A stretch of DNA of 64,000 nucleotides from Halolamina sp. CBA1230 (lineage in GTDB: Archaea > Halobacteriota > Halobacteria > Halobacteriales > Haloferacaceae): NCBI RefSeq assembly GCF_002025255.2, contig NZ_CP054587.1, positions 806,001 through 870,000 on the forward strand. The letters are read 5' to 3'. Position 1 is the first letter of the stretch. Each line of letters starts with the position of its first letter. The notes beneath the pieces are model-generated. The model was not told the origin of the DNA, did no database searches, and saw nothing but the letters and a program-made list of their open reading frames with translations. The position numbers and the translations under genes were made by a program. This document shows, one piece after another, positions 33,726-43,177 of the stretch.

Positions 33726-34280
33726 ATGGCACTCACACCCGACACCCTCACACGACACGAACTGAACGGGCTGCCCGTCCGGGTAGCCGACGCCGCCAAC
33801 CCCGACCTCGTCGGGATCAGCGGCCGCGTCGTGGTCGAGACGATGAAGACGTTCCACGTCGACGACGGGCGTCGGGTGCGGCAGGTCCCCAAGGAGGGGA
33901 GCTGCTTCGAGTTCGCTATCGCGACCGCGGACGACGCTGCGAGAGCCAGCGTCGCTCCCGCCGCAGATGAAGCCGCGGACGCCGCCGAGGCGTCCGGGTC
34001 CGTATCCCAACTCGGGACGGAAACTGCCGGGGTTCGCCCCGGCAAGTCTGGCCCGTCCGCCCCGCCCCGGAGTCAGGGTCGGGGGGCGAGTCAGCGAGGT
34101 GGGGAAACGTCCCCGCAGGGGACGGCAAACCACCTCGATGCGACCGGCGAACGAAGTGAGCCGGGAGCCGAGGACGAGTGCCAGGATACGGTCTACGTAA
34201 CGGTGGATGGCGAACGACTGCTCTCACGACCCGCCGCGCGAACCGAGCGCGGGGGTGATTCGACATGGCAATCGGACTAA
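33726..34280 (+). CDS. rnp1: Ribonuclease P protein component 1 (Rpp29/Rnp1) with in-frame insertion
   Basis: A 184-residue Rnp1, the archaeal Rpp29-like subunit that stabilises the RNase P RNA and helps tRNA 5' maturation. The N-terminal part [36 protein letters not shown] and [16 protein letters not shown] is normal for the family, and the C-terminal strand [20 protein letters not shown] closes the barrel. Between about residues 78 and 150 an unusual Gly/Ser/Pro/Arg-rich insert splits the two. Its DNA is packed with perfect hairpins, so it may be an inserted palindromic element. It overlaps rps17 by 16 bases. Confidence 0.92.
   Translation: MALTPDTLTRHELNGLPVRVADAANPDLVGISGRVVVETMKTFHVDDGRRVRQVPKEGSCFEFAIATADDAARASVAPAADEAADAAEASGSVSQLGTETAGVRPGKSGPSAPPRSQGRGASQRGGETSPQGTANHLDATGERSEPGAEDECQDTVYVTVDGERLLSRPAARTERGGDSTWQSD
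34025..34164 (+). repeat. Hairpin-rich insert inside rnp1
   Basis: TGCCGGGG/CCCCGGCA (34025-34032/34037-34044) encloses a TTCG loop. CGAGGTGG/CCACCTCG (34095-34102/34130-34137) encloses a second stem GTCCCC/GGGGAC (34109-34114/34118-34123). CCGGC/GCCGG-type arms bound 34144-34164. The translated frame stays open throughout. This density of perfect stems in a coding region is unlike the flanking ribosomal genes. Confidence 0.7.
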
Positions 34281-34594
34281 ACGTAGAACAACCGGAGGAG
34301 ACCTGCTCCGACGAGAACTGTCCGTTCCACGGGGACCTCTCCGTGCGCGGGCAGACGCTCGAGGGCGAGGTCGCCTCCACAGACATGGACAAGACCGTCG
34401 TCGTGGAGCGGGAGTACGACGTTCGTGTACCGAAGTACGACCGGTACATGAAGCGTCGGTCCCGCGTCCCGGCCCACCACCCGCCGTGTATCGACACGGA
34501 GGAGGGTGACACGGTCCGTATCGCAGAGACTCGACCGCTCTCGAAGACCAAATCGCACGTCGTCGTCGACGTCGTCGACGGCGGGGGTGAATGA
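34265..34594 (+). CDS. rps17: 30S ribosomal protein uS17
   Basis: A 109-residue archaeal S17. The OB fold contains [40 protein letters not shown] and the end [16 protein letters not shown]. The N-terminal [10 protein letters not shown]-type segment (here [12 protein letters not shown]) is usual for haloarchaea. It starts 16 bases before the end of rnp1. Confidence 0.97.
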   Translation: MAIGLNVEQPEETCSDENCPFHGDLSVRGQTLEGEVASTDMDKTVVVEREYDVRVPKYDRYMKRRSRVPAHHPPCIDTEEGDTVRIAETRPLSKTKSHVVVDVVDGGGE

Positions 34595-34992
34595 TGGAGG
34601 CGCTGAAAGCCGACGTCACGCAGGGTCTCGAGAAGGGCTCGAAGATCACGTGTGCCGACAACACCGGCGCACGCGAGCTCAAGGTCATCAGCATCGCCGG
34701 CTACTCGGGGACGAAGAACCGTCACCCGAAAGCCGGTATCGGCGACAAGATCACCGTCTCGGTCACCAAGGGGACGCCCGAAATGCGTCGCCAGGTGCTC
34801 GAAGCGGTGGTCGTTCGCCAGCGCAAGCCGATCCGCCGACCAGACGGCCAGCGCCTCAAGTTCGAGGACAACGCCGCCGTCATCATCGACGAGAACGAGG
34901 AGCCCCGCGGCACGGAGATCAAGGGGCCCGTCGCGCGTGAGGTCGCGGAGCGGTTCGGCACCATCGCCAGCACGGCGACGATGATCGTCTAA
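34594..34992 (+). CDS. rpl14: 50S ribosomal protein uL14
   Basis: A 132-residue L14. The conserved [57 protein letters not shown] and [14 protein letters not shown] blocks are all present. ATGATGG at the junction allows a start at 34591 or 34594; MEALKAD matches other haloarchaeal L14 proteins, so 34594 is given. It overlaps the rps17 stop by one base. Confidence 0.97.
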   Translation: MEALKADVTQGLEKGSKITCADNTGARELKVISIAGYSGTKNRHPKAGIGDKITVSVTKGTPEMRRQVLEAVVVRQRKPIRRPDGQRLKFEDNAAVIIDENEEPRGTEIKGPVAREVAERFGTIASTATMIV

Positions 34993-34994
34993 GC

Positions 34995-35351
34995 ATGACA
35001 CGACAGCCACGCAAACAACGAAACCAGAAGCGAGACGCCGACCTGCACGAGAAGCAGAAGCAGGTTCGGGCCACGCTGACGGCCGACCTCCGCGAGGAGT
35101 ACGGCCAGCGGAACGTCCGCGTCAACGCGGGCGACACCGTCGAGGTGCTTCGCGGCGACCACGCCGGCGAGGAGGGCGAGGTCCTGGAGGTCGATCTCCG
35201 GGACGAGGTCATCCACGTCGAGGAGGTCACCGTGGAGAAGACGGACGGGGAGGAGGTTCCCCGGCCGCTCGACGCCTCGAACGTCCGCGTGACCGACCTG
35301 AACCTCGAGGACGAGGTGCGGGAGGAGCGTCTCGAGGAGGACAACGAATGA
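34995..35351 (+). CDS. rpl24: 50S ribosomal protein uL24
   Basis: A 118-residue L24 of archaeal type (L26e-like). The KOW motif is in [20 protein letters not shown], preceded by the basic N-terminus [20 protein letters not shown]. It is an early 23S assembly protein. It begins two bases after rpl14 and overlaps rps4e by four bases (ATGA). Confidence 0.97.
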   Translation: MTRQPRKQRNQKRDADLHEKQKQVRATLTADLREEYGQRNVRVNAGDTVEVLRGDHAGEEGEVLEVDLRDEVIHVEEVTVEKTDGEEVPRPLDASNVRVTDLNLEDEVREERLEEDNE

Positions 35352-36052
35352 CGAAACACCAGAAGCGACTCTCGGTACCGAACTCCTGGCCGGTCGCACG
35401 GAAGGAGCAGACGTTCACGGTCAAGGCCGACGCCGGCCCCCACGGTGAGGACGGGGTTCCCCTACTCATCGTGCTCCGGGACGTGCTCGGCTACGTGGAC
35501 TCCCGCAAGGAGGCCCGCTACGCGCTGAACAACGACGCGGTGCTCGTCAACGGCGACGCGATCGCCGACGAGGGCCGGCCGATCGGGATGTTCGACATCC
35601 TGGCGTTCCCGGCCCGCGAGGAGTACTTCCGCGTGTTCCCCGGCGAGGGCGGCCGCCTCGCGCTCACTCCGATCGACGAGGAGAGCGCGGCCTCCCGCCT
35701 CGGGAAGATCACCGACAAGCGCCAGGTCACTGGCGGCGAGTTCCAGCTGTCGCTGCACGACGGCACCACCCTCCAACTGGAGGACGCCGACGAGTACAGC
35801 GCCGGCGACTCGCTGGTGATCGACAACGAGGACAAGGAGATCGTCGCCCACTTCGAGTACGGCGAGGGCGCGCTCGTCACCGCCGTCGACGGCCAGCACG
35901 CCGGCGAGATCGGCGAGGTCGACGAGATCCTCGTCACCCCCGGCTCCGGTCGCAACTCCGTGACCGTTTCCACCGACGACGGCTCCTTCGAGACCGTCGA
36001 GGAGTACGTCGTCACCATCGACGAGAACTTCGTGGGTGATGACGATGAGTGA
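35348..36052 (+). CDS. rps4e: 30S ribosomal protein eS4
   Basis: A 234-residue eS4, a protein found in archaea and eukaryotes but not bacteria. It has the N-terminal [20 protein letters not shown], an S4-type RNA-binding domain ([20 protein letters not shown]), a central domain, and a KOW motif at [15 protein letters not shown]. Haloarchaeal acidity is seen at the end (VGDDDE). Four-base overlap with rpl24 and eight-base overlap with rpl5. Confidence 0.97.
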   Translation: MTKHQKRLSVPNSWPVARKEQTFTVKADAGPHGEDGVPLLIVLRDVLGYVDSRKEARYALNNDAVLVNGDAIADEGRPIGMFDILAFPAREEYFRVFPGEGGRLALTPIDEESAASRLGKITDKRQVTGGEFQLSLHDGTTLQLEDADEYSAGDSLVIDNEDKEIVAHFEYGEGALVTAVDGQHAGEIGEVDEILVTPGSGRNSVTVSTDDGSFETVEEYVVTIDENFVGDDDE

Positions 36053-36569
36053 AGCCGAATCGGAGTTCCACACGATGCGCGAACCGGGCATCGAGAAAGT
36101 CGTCGTCCACATGGGCGTCGGCCAGGGTGGTCGTGACCTCGGCAACGCCGAGGAGATCATCGAGGAGATCACGGGCCAGCAGTCGGTCCGAACCAGCGCG
36201 AAGCGCACGGTGCAGGCGTTCGACATCCGCGAGGGCGACCCGATCGGCGCGAAGGTCACCCTCCGGAACGAGGACGCCCGCGAGTTCCTCGAGACCGCGC
36301 TCCCGCTCGCGGACATCAGCGCGTCGCAGTTCGACGAGGCCGGCAACGTCAGCTTCGGCGTCGACGAACACACCGCGTTCCCGAGCCAGGAGTACGACCC
36401 CAACACCGGGATCTACGGACTGGACGTGACCGTCACGCTGGTCCGGCCGGGCTACCGCGTCGCCCAGCGCGACCAGGTGACCCGCTCGATCCCCGAGACA
36501 CACCGCATGACCACCGAGGACGCCATCGCGTTCCTCGAAACCGAGTTCGACGTGGAGATCGACGAATGA
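36045..36569 (+). CDS. rpl5: 50S ribosomal protein uL5
   Basis: A 174-residue L5, which binds 5S rRNA and the P-site tRNA loop. [20 protein letters not shown] and [20 protein letters not shown] are conserved. I chose the ATG at 36045 (MSEAESEF) rather than in-frame GTG/ATG codons three and two positions earlier; all lie inside the end of rps4e. ATGA overlap with rps14. Confidence 0.96.
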   Translation: MSEAESEFHTMREPGIEKVVVHMGVGQGGRDLGNAEEIIEEITGQQSVRTSAKRTVQAFDIREGDPIGAKVTLRNEDAREFLETALPLADISASQFDEAGNVSFGVDEHTAFPSQEYDPNTGIYGLDVTVTLVRPGYRVAQRDQVTRSIPETHRMTTEDAIAFLETEFDVEIDE

Positions 36570-36757
36570 GTGAACTAGACGGCGAACACACCGGCAACGA
36601 GGAGACCGGCGAGCACGCCACCCAGGGCAGCACGCAGGAGCGGCAGTGCCGACGCTGCGAGCGCACCGAGGGGCTGGTGAGCAAGTACGGCGTCTTCGTC
36701 TGCCGGCAGTGTTTCCGAGAGATCGCCCGCAGCATGGGCTTCCGGAAGTACAGATAA
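36566..36757 (+). CDS. rps14: 30S ribosomal protein uS14, zinc-binding
   Basis: A 63-residue S14 with a full zinc site: Cys28-x2-Cys31 (CRRC) and Cys46-x2-Cys49 (CRQC). The C-terminus [14 protein letters not shown] is the standard archaeal ending. The N-terminal 25 residues are a hydrophilic extension ([16 protein letters not shown]) found in haloarchaea. Two bases separate it from rps8. Confidence 0.97.
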   Translation: MSELDGEHTGNEETGEHATQGSTQERQCRRCERTEGLVSKYGVFVCRQCFREIARSMGFRKYR

Positions 36758-36759
36758 CT

Positions 36760-37152
36760 ATGGCAGGAAACGACCCACTGGTGAGTGCCCTCTCCGGCAT
36801 CGACAACGCCGAGAGCGTCGGGCACCTCGACCACACGGTAGCACCCGCCTCGAACGTGATCGGCAGTATCCTCGAGGTCTTCTACGACCGCGGGTACATC
36901 GGCGGCTTCGAGTTCGTCGACGACGGCCGAGCAGGCAAGTTCGAGGTCGAACTGAGTGGCGCCATCAACGACTGCGGGGCGGTCAAGCCCCGCTACTCGG
37001 TCGGCGCTGACGAGTACGAGCAGTGGGAGAAGCGGTTCCTCCCGGCCCGTGACTACGGGTCGCTCATCGTCACGACCAGCCACGGCGTCATGAGCCACTA
37101 CGAGGCCCGCGAACAGGGCATCGGTGGCCAAGTCATCGCATACGTATACTGA
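36760..37152 (+). CDS. rps8: 30S ribosomal protein uS8
   Basis: A 130-residue S8. The start [18 protein letters not shown] and the C-terminal [19 protein letters not shown] are diagnostic. S8 binds helix 21 of 16S rRNA and in bacteria represses the spc operon; whether it does so here is not visible. The frame is open upstream into rps14 but the ATG at 36760 fits the family. Confidence 0.97.
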   Translation: MAGNDPLVSALSGIDNAESVGHLDHTVAPASNVIGSILEVFYDRGYIGGFEFVDDGRAGKFEVELSGAINDCGAVKPRYSVGADEYEQWEKRFLPARDYGSLIVTTSHGVMSHYEAREQGIGGQVIAYVY

Positions 37153-37688
37153 TGAGCAGGACAGAACTCACGATCCCGGACGACGTCTCCGCGGAGCTCG
37201 ACCATCTCGACCTCACCGTCGAGGGACCGAACGGGTCCGTCACGCGACGGCTCTGGTACCCCGACGTGACCGTCAGTGTCGAGGACGGCAGCGTGGTCAT
37301 CACGGCGCCCGACGAGTCGGGCGCCAAGACCCGCGCCACGGTCGGCACCTTCGAGAGCCACGTTCGGAACATGTTCCACGGCGTGACCGAGGGCTGGACC
37401 TACGAGATGGAGGTCTTCTACGCCCACTTCCCGATGCAGGTGGAAGTGCAGGGCGAGGAGATCGTCATCGAGAACTTCCTCGGCGAGCGCGCCCCACGGC
37501 GGACGCCGATCCGGGGCGACACGCAGGTCGAGATCGACGGCGAGCAGCTCACCCTGTCGGGCTCCGACAAGGAGGCCGTCGGCCAGACCGCAGCGGATAT
37601 CGAACAGCTCACACGCGTCAGCGACAAGGACAACCGCGTGTTCCAGGACGGCGTGTACATCACGGAGAAACCCACGGGTGATGCCTGA
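37152..37688 (+). CDS. rpl6: 50S ribosomal protein uL6
   Basis: A 178-residue L6 with two similar alpha/beta domains. [20 protein letters not shown] opens the first, and the second ends [20 protein letters not shown]. It lies near the factor-binding site and sarcin-ricin loop. One-base overlaps (TGATG) with both rps8 and rpl32e indicate coupled translation. Confidence 0.97.
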   Translation: MSRTELTIPDDVSAELDHLDLTVEGPNGSVTRRLWYPDVTVSVEDGSVVITAPDESGAKTRATVGTFESHVRNMFHGVTEGWTYEMEVFYAHFPMQVEVQGEEIVIENFLGERAPRRTPIRGDTQVEIDGEQLTLSGSDKEAVGQTAADIEQLTRVSDKDNRVFQDGVYITEKPTGDA

Positions 37689-38392
37689 TGGCTGACGACG
37701 CACCCGAGGAGATCGAGGACATCAGCGGCGTCGGGCCCTCGAAGGCCGAGACGCTCGCGGAGGCCGGCTACGACTCCGTCGAGGACCTCAAGGCCGCCTC
37801 CCAGTCCGAACTCGCCGAGGTCGAGGGGGTCGGCAACGCCCTCGCGGCCCGGATCAAGGCGGACGTCGGCGGCCTCGAAGTCGAAGAGGAGACCGAGGCC
37901 GAGATCGAGGACGAGGCGGAAGAAGAGGAAGCCGAGGAGGAGGAGGTCGAGACCGAGCTCCGCCCCCGCGGCCACGCCGACAAGACGCCCGACCTCGACG
38001 ACGAGACCGCGGCTGCCCTCGCCCAGAAGCACCGCGAGGGGAAGCCGAAGTTCAACCGTCAGGACCACCACAAGAAGAAGCGCGTCTCCACCTCGTGGCG
38101 GCGCCCGCGCGGCCAGCTCTCGAAGCTGCGCCGCGGCATCAAGGGGAAAGGCGACACGGTCGAGGCGGGGTTCCGCTCGCCGAAGGCGGCTCGTGGCCTC
38201 CACCCCAGTGGCTTCGAGGAAGTGTACGTCCACAACGTCGACGACCTCGACGGCGTGGACGCCGACACGGAAGCGGTCCGCATCGCCTCGAAGGTCGGCG
38301 CCCGCAAGCGCGAGCGCATCGAGGAGGAGTGTGAGGACGCCGGCATTCGCGTCCTCAACCCGACCTACGTCGAAGTGGAGGTAGAGGAATGA
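37688..38392 (+). CDS. rpl32e: 50S ribosomal protein eL32 with N-terminal helix-hairpin-helix
   Basis: A 234-residue protein. Residues 1-58 form a helix-hairpin-helix-like domain ([38 protein letters not shown]), then an acidic linker, then the eL32 core from about residue 100 ([40 protein letters not shown]). The N-terminal domain is a haloarchaeal feature known from Haloarcula L32e. ATGA overlap with rpl19e. Confidence 0.96.
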   Translation: MADDAPEEIEDISGVGPSKAETLAEAGYDSVEDLKAASQSELAEVEGVGNALAARIKADVGGLEVEEETEAEIEDEAEEEEAEEEEVETELRPRGHADKTPDLDDETAAALAQKHREGKPKFNRQDHHKKKRVSTSWRRPRGQLSKLRRGIKGKGDTVEAGFRSPKAARGLHPSGFEEVYVHNVDDLDGVDADTEAVRIASKVGARKRERIEEECEDAGIRVLNPTYVEVEVEE

Positions 38393-38856
38393 CGGATCTG
38401 AGCGCACAGAAGCGGCTCGCCGCCGAGGAGCTCGACGTCGGCGAGAACCGCGTCTGGTTCGACCCGGAGGCACAGGACGAGCTCGCGGAGGCGATCACCC
38501 GCGAGGACATCCGCGACCTGATCGCGGACGGAACCATCCGCGCGGAGGACGCCAAGTCCAACTCCCGTGGCCGCGCCCGCGAACGGCAGGCCAAGCGTGA
38601 CTACGGTCACCAGACCGGCGCCGGCTCCCGGAAGGGGAAGTCCGGTGCCCGGCGGGACAGCAAGGAGGACTGGGTCAGCCGCATCCGCGCCCAGCGCGAG
38701 CGGCTGAAGGAGCTCCGCGACGAGGAGGAGGTTCTCGACGCCTCCCAGTACCGCGAGCTGTACAACAAGGCCAGCGGCGGCGAGTTCGATAGCGTCGCCC
38801 GCCTCGAGGCCTTCGCGGAGAACAACTACGACGTCGAGATCGGAGGCGACGACTAA
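38389..38856 (+). CDS. rpl19e: 50S ribosomal protein eL19
   Basis: A 155-residue eL19. Conserved N-terminal [20 protein letters not shown] and the linker [20 protein letters not shown] lead to [10 protein letters not shown], then the C-terminal [20 protein letters not shown]. It forms part of the tunnel-exit region and bridges to the small subunit. Stop and the rpl18 start share one base (TAATGG). Confidence 0.97.
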   Translation: MTDLSAQKRLAAEELDVGENRVWFDPEAQDELAEAITREDIRDLIADGTIRAEDAKSNSRGRARERQAKRDYGHQTGAGSRKGKSGARRDSKEDWVSRIRAQRERLKELRDEEEVLDASQYRELYNKASGGEFDSVARLEAFAENNYDVEIGGDD

Positions 38857-39413
38857 TGGCAACAGGACCACGATACAAGGTGCCGATGCGTCGTCGCCGT
38901 GAGGTCCGCACGGACTACCATCAGCGGTTGCGCCTGCTGAAATCCGGCAAGCCTCGCCTGGTCGCCCGGGTGAGCAACAAGCACGTCAGGGCGCAGCTGG
39001 CCAGTCCCGGACCGGACGGCGACGAGATCCACGCCGCAGCGTCCAGCGAGGACCTGTCGGAGTACGGCTGGGAGGCCCCCACGGGCAATCTCCCGAGCGC
39101 GTACCTGACGGGCTACCTCGCGGGCCTGCGCGCGGTCGACGCCGGCCTCGACGAGGCCGTGCTCGACCTGGGTCTCAACACGGCGACGCCCGGCAGTAAG
39201 GTGTTCGCAGTACAGGAAGGTGCAATCGACGCAGGGCTCGAGATCCCCCACAGTGACAGCGTCCTCGCGGACTGGTCGCGTAACCGTGGCGAGCATATCG
39301 CCGAGTACGCCGAGCAGGTCGAGGGCGATCTGTACAGCGGGGAGTTCGACGCCACGGAGCTGCCCGCGCACTTCGACGACGTGCGCGAGGCGCTCCAGGA
39401 GGACCACGAATGA
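38856..39413 (+). CDS. rpl18: 50S ribosomal protein uL18
   Basis: A 185-residue archaeal L18 (L5e-like), which binds 5S rRNA with uL5. [20 protein letters not shown] and [20 protein letters not shown] are the usual start, and [20 protein letters not shown] lies in the middle. Its stop overlaps the rps5 start by four bases. Confidence 0.97.
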   Translation: MATGPRYKVPMRRRREVRTDYHQRLRLLKSGKPRLVARVSNKHVRAQLASPGPDGDEIHAAASSEDLSEYGWEAPTGNLPSAYLTGYLAGLRAVDAGLDEAVLDLGLNTATPGSKVFAVQEGAIDAGLEIPHSDSVLADWSRNRGEHIAEYAEQVEGDLYSGEFDATELPAHFDDVREALQEDHE

Positions 39414-40063
39414 GCCAGAACGACGGCTGGGAGCCGGTAACGCGGCTCGGCAAGCAAGTGCAGGACGGAGAGATCACCTCCATGCAGGAGGCGCTGGAGT
39501 CCGGGCTCCCGCTGAAGGAGCACGAGATCGTTGACCAGCTCCTCCCCGGCATGGAGGACGAAGTACTGGACATCAACATGGTCCAGCGCATGACCGACTC
39601 CGGCCGGCGGGTGAAGTTCCGCTGTGTCGTCGTCGTGGGGAACCGCGACGGCTACCTCGGCTACGCCGAGGGCCGCGACGATCAGGTCGGCGGCGCGATC
39701 CAGAAGGCCATCGAAGTGGCCAAGCTGAACGTGATCAGCGTCGACCGCGGCTCGGGCTCCTGGGAGGACCAGGCCGGCGGCGTGAACTCGCTGACCCGGC
39801 GTGCCGAGGGGAAAGCCGGCTCCGTCGAGGTCGAAGTCATCCCGGCCCCGCAGGGGCTCGGGCTGGCCGGCGCCGAGACCGTCCGGAACATCCTCGAACT
39901 GGCCGGCGTGCAGGACGCCTGGACCCAGTCGAACGGGAACACCCGGACGACGGTCAACCTCGCGAAGGCGACGTTCAACGCGCTCGAGAACGCCTCGCAG
40001 GCGCGCACGCCGGACCGCGCACGGCGCGTCCAGCGTGAGGCCGAGGACGGGGTGAGCAACTGA
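39410..40063 (+). CDS. rps5: 30S ribosomal protein uS5
   Basis: A 217-residue S5. The double-stranded-RNA-binding fold spans [20 protein letters not shown] and [20 protein letters not shown]; the C-terminal domain has [20 protein letters not shown]. It acts in decoding accuracy and mRNA entry. ATGA overlap with rpl18 and one-base overlap with rpl30. Confidence 0.97.
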   Translation: MSQNDGWEPVTRLGKQVQDGEITSMQEALESGLPLKEHEIVDQLLPGMEDEVLDINMVQRMTDSGRRVKFRCVVVVGNRDGYLGYAEGRDDQVGGAIQKAIEVAKLNVISVDRGSGSWEDQAGGVNSLTRRAEGKAGSVEVEVIPAPQGLGLAGAETVRNILELAGVQDAWTQSNGNTRTTVNLAKATFNALENASQARTPDRARRVQREAEDGVSN

Positions 40064-40521
40064 TGCGGGCGGTCGTCCAGCTCCGCGGCGAGATCGACAT
40101 GAACCAGGGCCAGCGCGACACCCTGGACATGCTCAACATCGGCCGCGTCAACCACGCGACGCTCGTCCCCGAGACCGACACGTACGACGGGATGGTCGCG
40201 AAGGTCAACGACTTCGTCGCCCACGGCGAGCCCTCCGTCGAGACGCTGGCGCTCGTGCTCGAGACGCGTGCGGACGCGCTCGACGCCGACGCCGACGTCG
40301 ACGAGGAGTACCTCGCCGAGGAGACGGAGTACGACAGCTTCGAGGCGCTCGCGGAGGCGCTGCTCGACGAGGAGACGACGCTGCGCGAGCAGAACATCTC
40401 CCCGACGCTGCGGCTCCACCCGCCACGCGGCGGGCACGACGGCATCAAGCATCCGGACAGCACGAGCGGGGAGCTCGGTCCCCACGAGGAGATCGATCCG
40501 CTCCTGGAGGCGATGCGATAA
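40063..40521 (+). CDS. rpl30: 50S ribosomal protein uL30
   Basis: A 152-residue archaeal L30 (L7e-like). The L30 fold covers VVQLRGEIDMNQGQRDTLDM and LNIGRVNHATLVPETDTYDG; the C-terminal extension ends SPTLRLHPPRGGHDG, as in other archaea. It starts on the last base of rps5 and ends on the first base of rpl15. Confidence 0.97.
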   Translation: MRAVVQLRGEIDMNQGQRDTLDMLNIGRVNHATLVPETDTYDGMVAKVNDFVAHGEPSVETLALVLETRADALDADADVDEEYLAEETEYDSFEALAEALLDEETTLREQNISPTLRLHPPRGGHDGIKHPDSTSGELGPHEEIDPLLEAMR

Positions 40522-41018
40522 TGACCAGCAAGAAACGACGACAGCGCGGCTCCCGCACCCACGGCGGCGGTAGCCACAAGAACCGGCGCGGCGCCGGCCA
40601 CCGTGGCGGCCGCGGCAAGGCGGGCAGCCGCAAACACGAGATGCACCACTACGGGCCCTGGGCGAAGCACGGCTTCACCCAGCCCGAGGAGGTACAGGAC
40701 AACGTCGTCGAGGTGCGCGTCCAGAAGATCGACGAGGACGCCGCGCTGCTGGCGGCCGAGGGCGTCGCCGAGAACGACGACGGCGCCTACACGATCGACG
40801 CTCGCGACGTGGCCGAGGACGGCTGGGAGGCCGACGTTGTGAAGGTGCTCGGCAACGGGCAGGTCCGCCAGGAGCTGCACGTCACCGCCGACGCGTTCAG
40901 CGACGCCGCGAGTGAGCTGATCGAGGACGCCGGTGGCTCGACCACCGTCTCCGAGCGCGCCCAGGAGCGCGCCGAGCGGGAGGCCGAGCAGGCCGCTGAC
41001 GACGAGAGCGAGGACTGA
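40521..41018 (+). CDS. rpl15: 50S ribosomal protein uL15
   Basis: A 165-residue L15. The N-terminal RNA-binding extension is RGSRTHGGGSHKNRRGAGHR, followed by GGRGKAGSRKHEM. The globular C-terminal part ends in an acidic haloarchaeal tail (EAEQAADDESED). Two bases separate it from secY, as in most archaeal and bacterial spc operons. Confidence 0.97.
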   Translation: MTSKKRRQRGSRTHGGGSHKNRRGAGHRGGRGKAGSRKHEMHHYGPWAKHGFTQPEEVQDNVVEVRVQKIDEDAALLAAEGVAENDDGAYTIDARDVAEDGWEADVVKVLGNGQVRQELHVTADAFSDAASELIEDAGGSTTVSERAQERAEREAEQAADDESED

Positions 41019-41020
41019 CC

Positions 41021-42502
41021 ATGAGCTGGAAGGAGACCGCCGAACCGGTGCTCACGCGGATGCCCACGGTCGCGCGGCCGGAGGGGCACGTCCCCTTCAA
41101 GCGCAAGCTGCTGTGGACCGCCGGCATCCTCGTGATGTACTTCTTCCTGACGAACGTCACGCTGTACGGGCTCCAGACCGGAGGCGGCGACTTCTACGGC
41201 CAGTTCCGGTCGATCCTCGCCGGCGCGTCCGGCTCGATCCTCCAGCTCGGGATCGGCCCCATCGTCACGGCGTCGATCGTGCTCCAGCTGCTGGGCGGGG
41301 CGGACCTGCTCGGGCTGGACACGGAGAACGACCCGCGTGACCAGGTGCTGTACCAGGGGCTCCAGAAGCTGCTGGTCGTCGTGATGTGCGTCCTGACCGG
41401 CGCGCCGATGGTGTTCGCGAGCCCGATCCTGAGCGCCGACCCGCAGGTCGCGCAGTCGCTGGGGATCGGTCTCCGCGGCGTCGAGGGGCTGCTGTTCGCC
41501 CAGATCATGGTCGGCGGGATCCTGATCCTGTTCATGGACGAGATCGTGAGCAAGTGGGGCGTCGGCTCCGGGGTCGGCCTGTTCATCATCGCCGGCGTGA
41601 GCCAGCGCCTCGTCAGCGGCCTGTTCGGCTGGCAGGGGCTGACGGGCAACAGTGGGTTCGTCTCCTCCTGGATCGGGATCATCACCGGGAGCACCGAGCT
41701 CCCGGGGTCGCCGCTGACCACCGACGGGCTCAGCGCGATCTTCCTCGGCCAGGGGATGATCCTCGCGATGATCACGACGGTGCTGATCTTCGTCGTGGTC
41801 GTCTACGCCGAGAGCGTTCGCGTGGAGATCCCCCTCTCGCACGCCCGCGTGAAGGGGGCCCGCGGGAAGTTCCCCGTGAAGCTCATCTACGCGAGCGTCC
41901 TGCCGATGATCCTCGTCCGGGCGCTGCAGGCGAACCTGCAGTTCCTCGGGCAGATCCTCCACAGCCAGTGGGCCGGCATGCCCGCCTGGCTGGGCGAGTA
42001 CGACCAGCAGAGCGGCCAGGTCATCGAGGGGATCTTCTGGTACCTCAAGCCGATCCAGGCGCCCGAGCAGTGGATGTGGTTCACGGGCGCGACCGTCACC
42101 GCCGAGTGGTGGGAGGTCGTGATCCGCATCGCCATCGACCTGACGTTCATGGTGGTCGGCGGCGCGATCTTCGCGATCTTCTGGGTGGAGACCACCGGGA
42201 TGGGCCCGGAGGCCACCGCCAAGCAGATCCAGAACTCCGGGATGCAGATCCCCGGGTTCCGGCGGAACCCCCAGGTGATCGAGAAGGTGATGGAGCGGTA
42301 CATCCCGCAGGTCACCGTCATCGGCGGCGCCCTCGTCGGGCTGCTGGCGGTGATGGCGAACATGCTCGGCACCATCGGCGAGGTCTCCGGAACCGGGCTG
42401 CTGCTGACGGTCTCTATCACGTACAAGCTGTACGAGGAGATCGCCGAGGAGCAGCTGATGGAGATGCACCCGATGATGCGCCAGATGTTCGGCTCGGAGT
42501 AA
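41021..42502 (+). CDS. secY: Preprotein translocase subunit SecY
   Basis: A 493-residue SecY/Sec61alpha, the pore of the protein translocon. Ten membrane helices are apparent. The plug region lies after TM1 (GGGDFYGQFRSILAGASGSI), PIVTASIVLQLLGGADLLGL is TM2, and the C-terminal MEMHPMMRQMFGSE closes the protein. VPFKRKLLWTAGILVMYFFL is TM1. It is the last gene of the block; adk, which usually follows secY in haloarchaea, is not there. Confidence 0.97.
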   Translation: MSWKETAEPVLTRMPTVARPEGHVPFKRKLLWTAGILVMYFFLTNVTLYGLQTGGGDFYGQFRSILAGASGSILQLGIGPIVTASIVLQLLGGADLLGLDTENDPRDQVLYQGLQKLLVVVMCVLTGAPMVFASPILSADPQVAQSLGIGLRGVEGLLFAQIMVGGILILFMDEIVSKWGVGSGVGLFIIAGVSQRLVSGLFGWQGLTGNSGFVSSWIGIITGSTELPGSPLTTDGLSAIFLGQGMILAMITTVLIFVVVVYAESVRVEIPLSHARVKGARGKFPVKLIYASVLPMILVRALQANLQFLGQILHSQWAGMPAWLGEYDQQSGQVIEGIFWYLKPIQAPEQWMWFTGATVTAEWWEVVIRIAIDLTFMVVGGAIFAIFWVETTGMGPEATAKQIQNSGMQIPGFRRNPQVIEKVMERYIPQVTVIGGALVGLLAVMANMLGTIGEVSGTGLLLTVSITYKLYEEIAEEQLMEMHPMMRQMFGSE

Positions 42503-42526
42503 CCCCACTGGGGACCCACCTTTTTT
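42503..42526 (+). terminator. Terminator after secY
   Basis: A short stem CCCC-ACT-GGGG (42503-42513) is followed by a T-run (42521-42526) just after the secY stop. A T-run is the main archaeal termination signal; the stem is weak and may be incidental. It closes the ribosomal-SecY transcript and marks the left limit of the accessory region. Confidence 0.6.
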
Positions 42527-42556
42527 CTAGGCTGTCTCCTTACGTTGGGCATACTC

Positions 42557-43177
42557 ATGCCCGACGGCCCACATAGCAAGGTCAAACTCAACGTCCGAGT
42601 CTCACCTTCCAAGAAAGAGGAATGGAAGGACGCACTCGAAGAGGGTGAGACCCTCACATCGTTAGTACAGCGAGCTGTCGATCACGAGATCCGGGACGAG
42701 TATGTCCTGAAGGACGCTATCGAGGAAGTCGTCGCTTCACCTCAGCAATCAGAGGTTGATTTCTCAGAGGTTACGGACCAGGTCGGAGAGTTACAGCAGG
42801 ACATCAACTCGCTCGAAGGCAAAATCGACACACTGTCCGCAGCCAATTCGTCGTCAAGGGAGACGACCGATGTTGTAGAGTTAGCGATGGATGTCTTGCC
42901 GCGGATTCCTTCTTACCCTGGCGACATTCCCCAACACGTGCATGAGTCGTTAGGGGGGAAAGGTGAGATGGATGATCAAGAGTACATCCGGTTCCTAGTC
43001 AAATCGTCTCGTGAGTCTTCTGATTTCTCAATCGAGGGGAGTGCTCAACGTATATCGAACGAAATGGGGGAGCCAGCCCATATCGTCCGTGAAGCCCTCA
43101 TACACCTCGAAACGAACACGACGGAGAACGTGACAAGCGCTGTCGTGGATGGCACCCGCCACTGGATGCAACTATGA
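42557..43177 (+). CDS. Ribbon-helix-helix domain protein upstream of integrase
   Basis: A 206-residue protein. Residues 8-45 (KVKLNVRVSPSKKEEWKDAL, then TLTSLVQRAVDHEIRD) fit a CopG/Arc-type ribbon-helix-helix DNA-binding domain. A coiled-coil stretch follows (VTDQVGELQQDINSLEGKID), then a helical C-terminal region (EYIRFLVKSSRESSDFSIEG, AHIVREALIHLE) that may sense or oligomerise. Its stop overlaps the integrase start (ATGA), so it is probably the integrase's regulator or an accessory recombination factor. The ATG at 42557 is used; four earlier codons overlap the terminator region. Confidence 0.75.
   Translation: MPDGPHSKVKLNVRVSPSKKEEWKDALEEGETLTSLVQRAVDHEIRDEYVLKDAIEEVVASPQQSEVDFSEVTDQVGELQQDINSLEGKIDTLSAANSSSRETTDVVELAMDVLPRIPSYPGDIPQHVHESLGGKGEMDDQEYIRFLVKSSRESSDFSIEGSAQRISNEMGEPAHIVREALIHLETNTTENVTSAVVDGTRHWMQL

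Noticed and set aside
32058-34133. A 691-codon minus-strand frame
   Set aside because: Shadow of the uL22-uS3-uL29-rnp1 region. The Leu/Gly/Val-rich product simply mirrors the acidic repeat codons of uS3.
40787-42508. A 573-codon minus-strand frame
   Set aside because: Antisense to uL15 and secY, both unmistakable.
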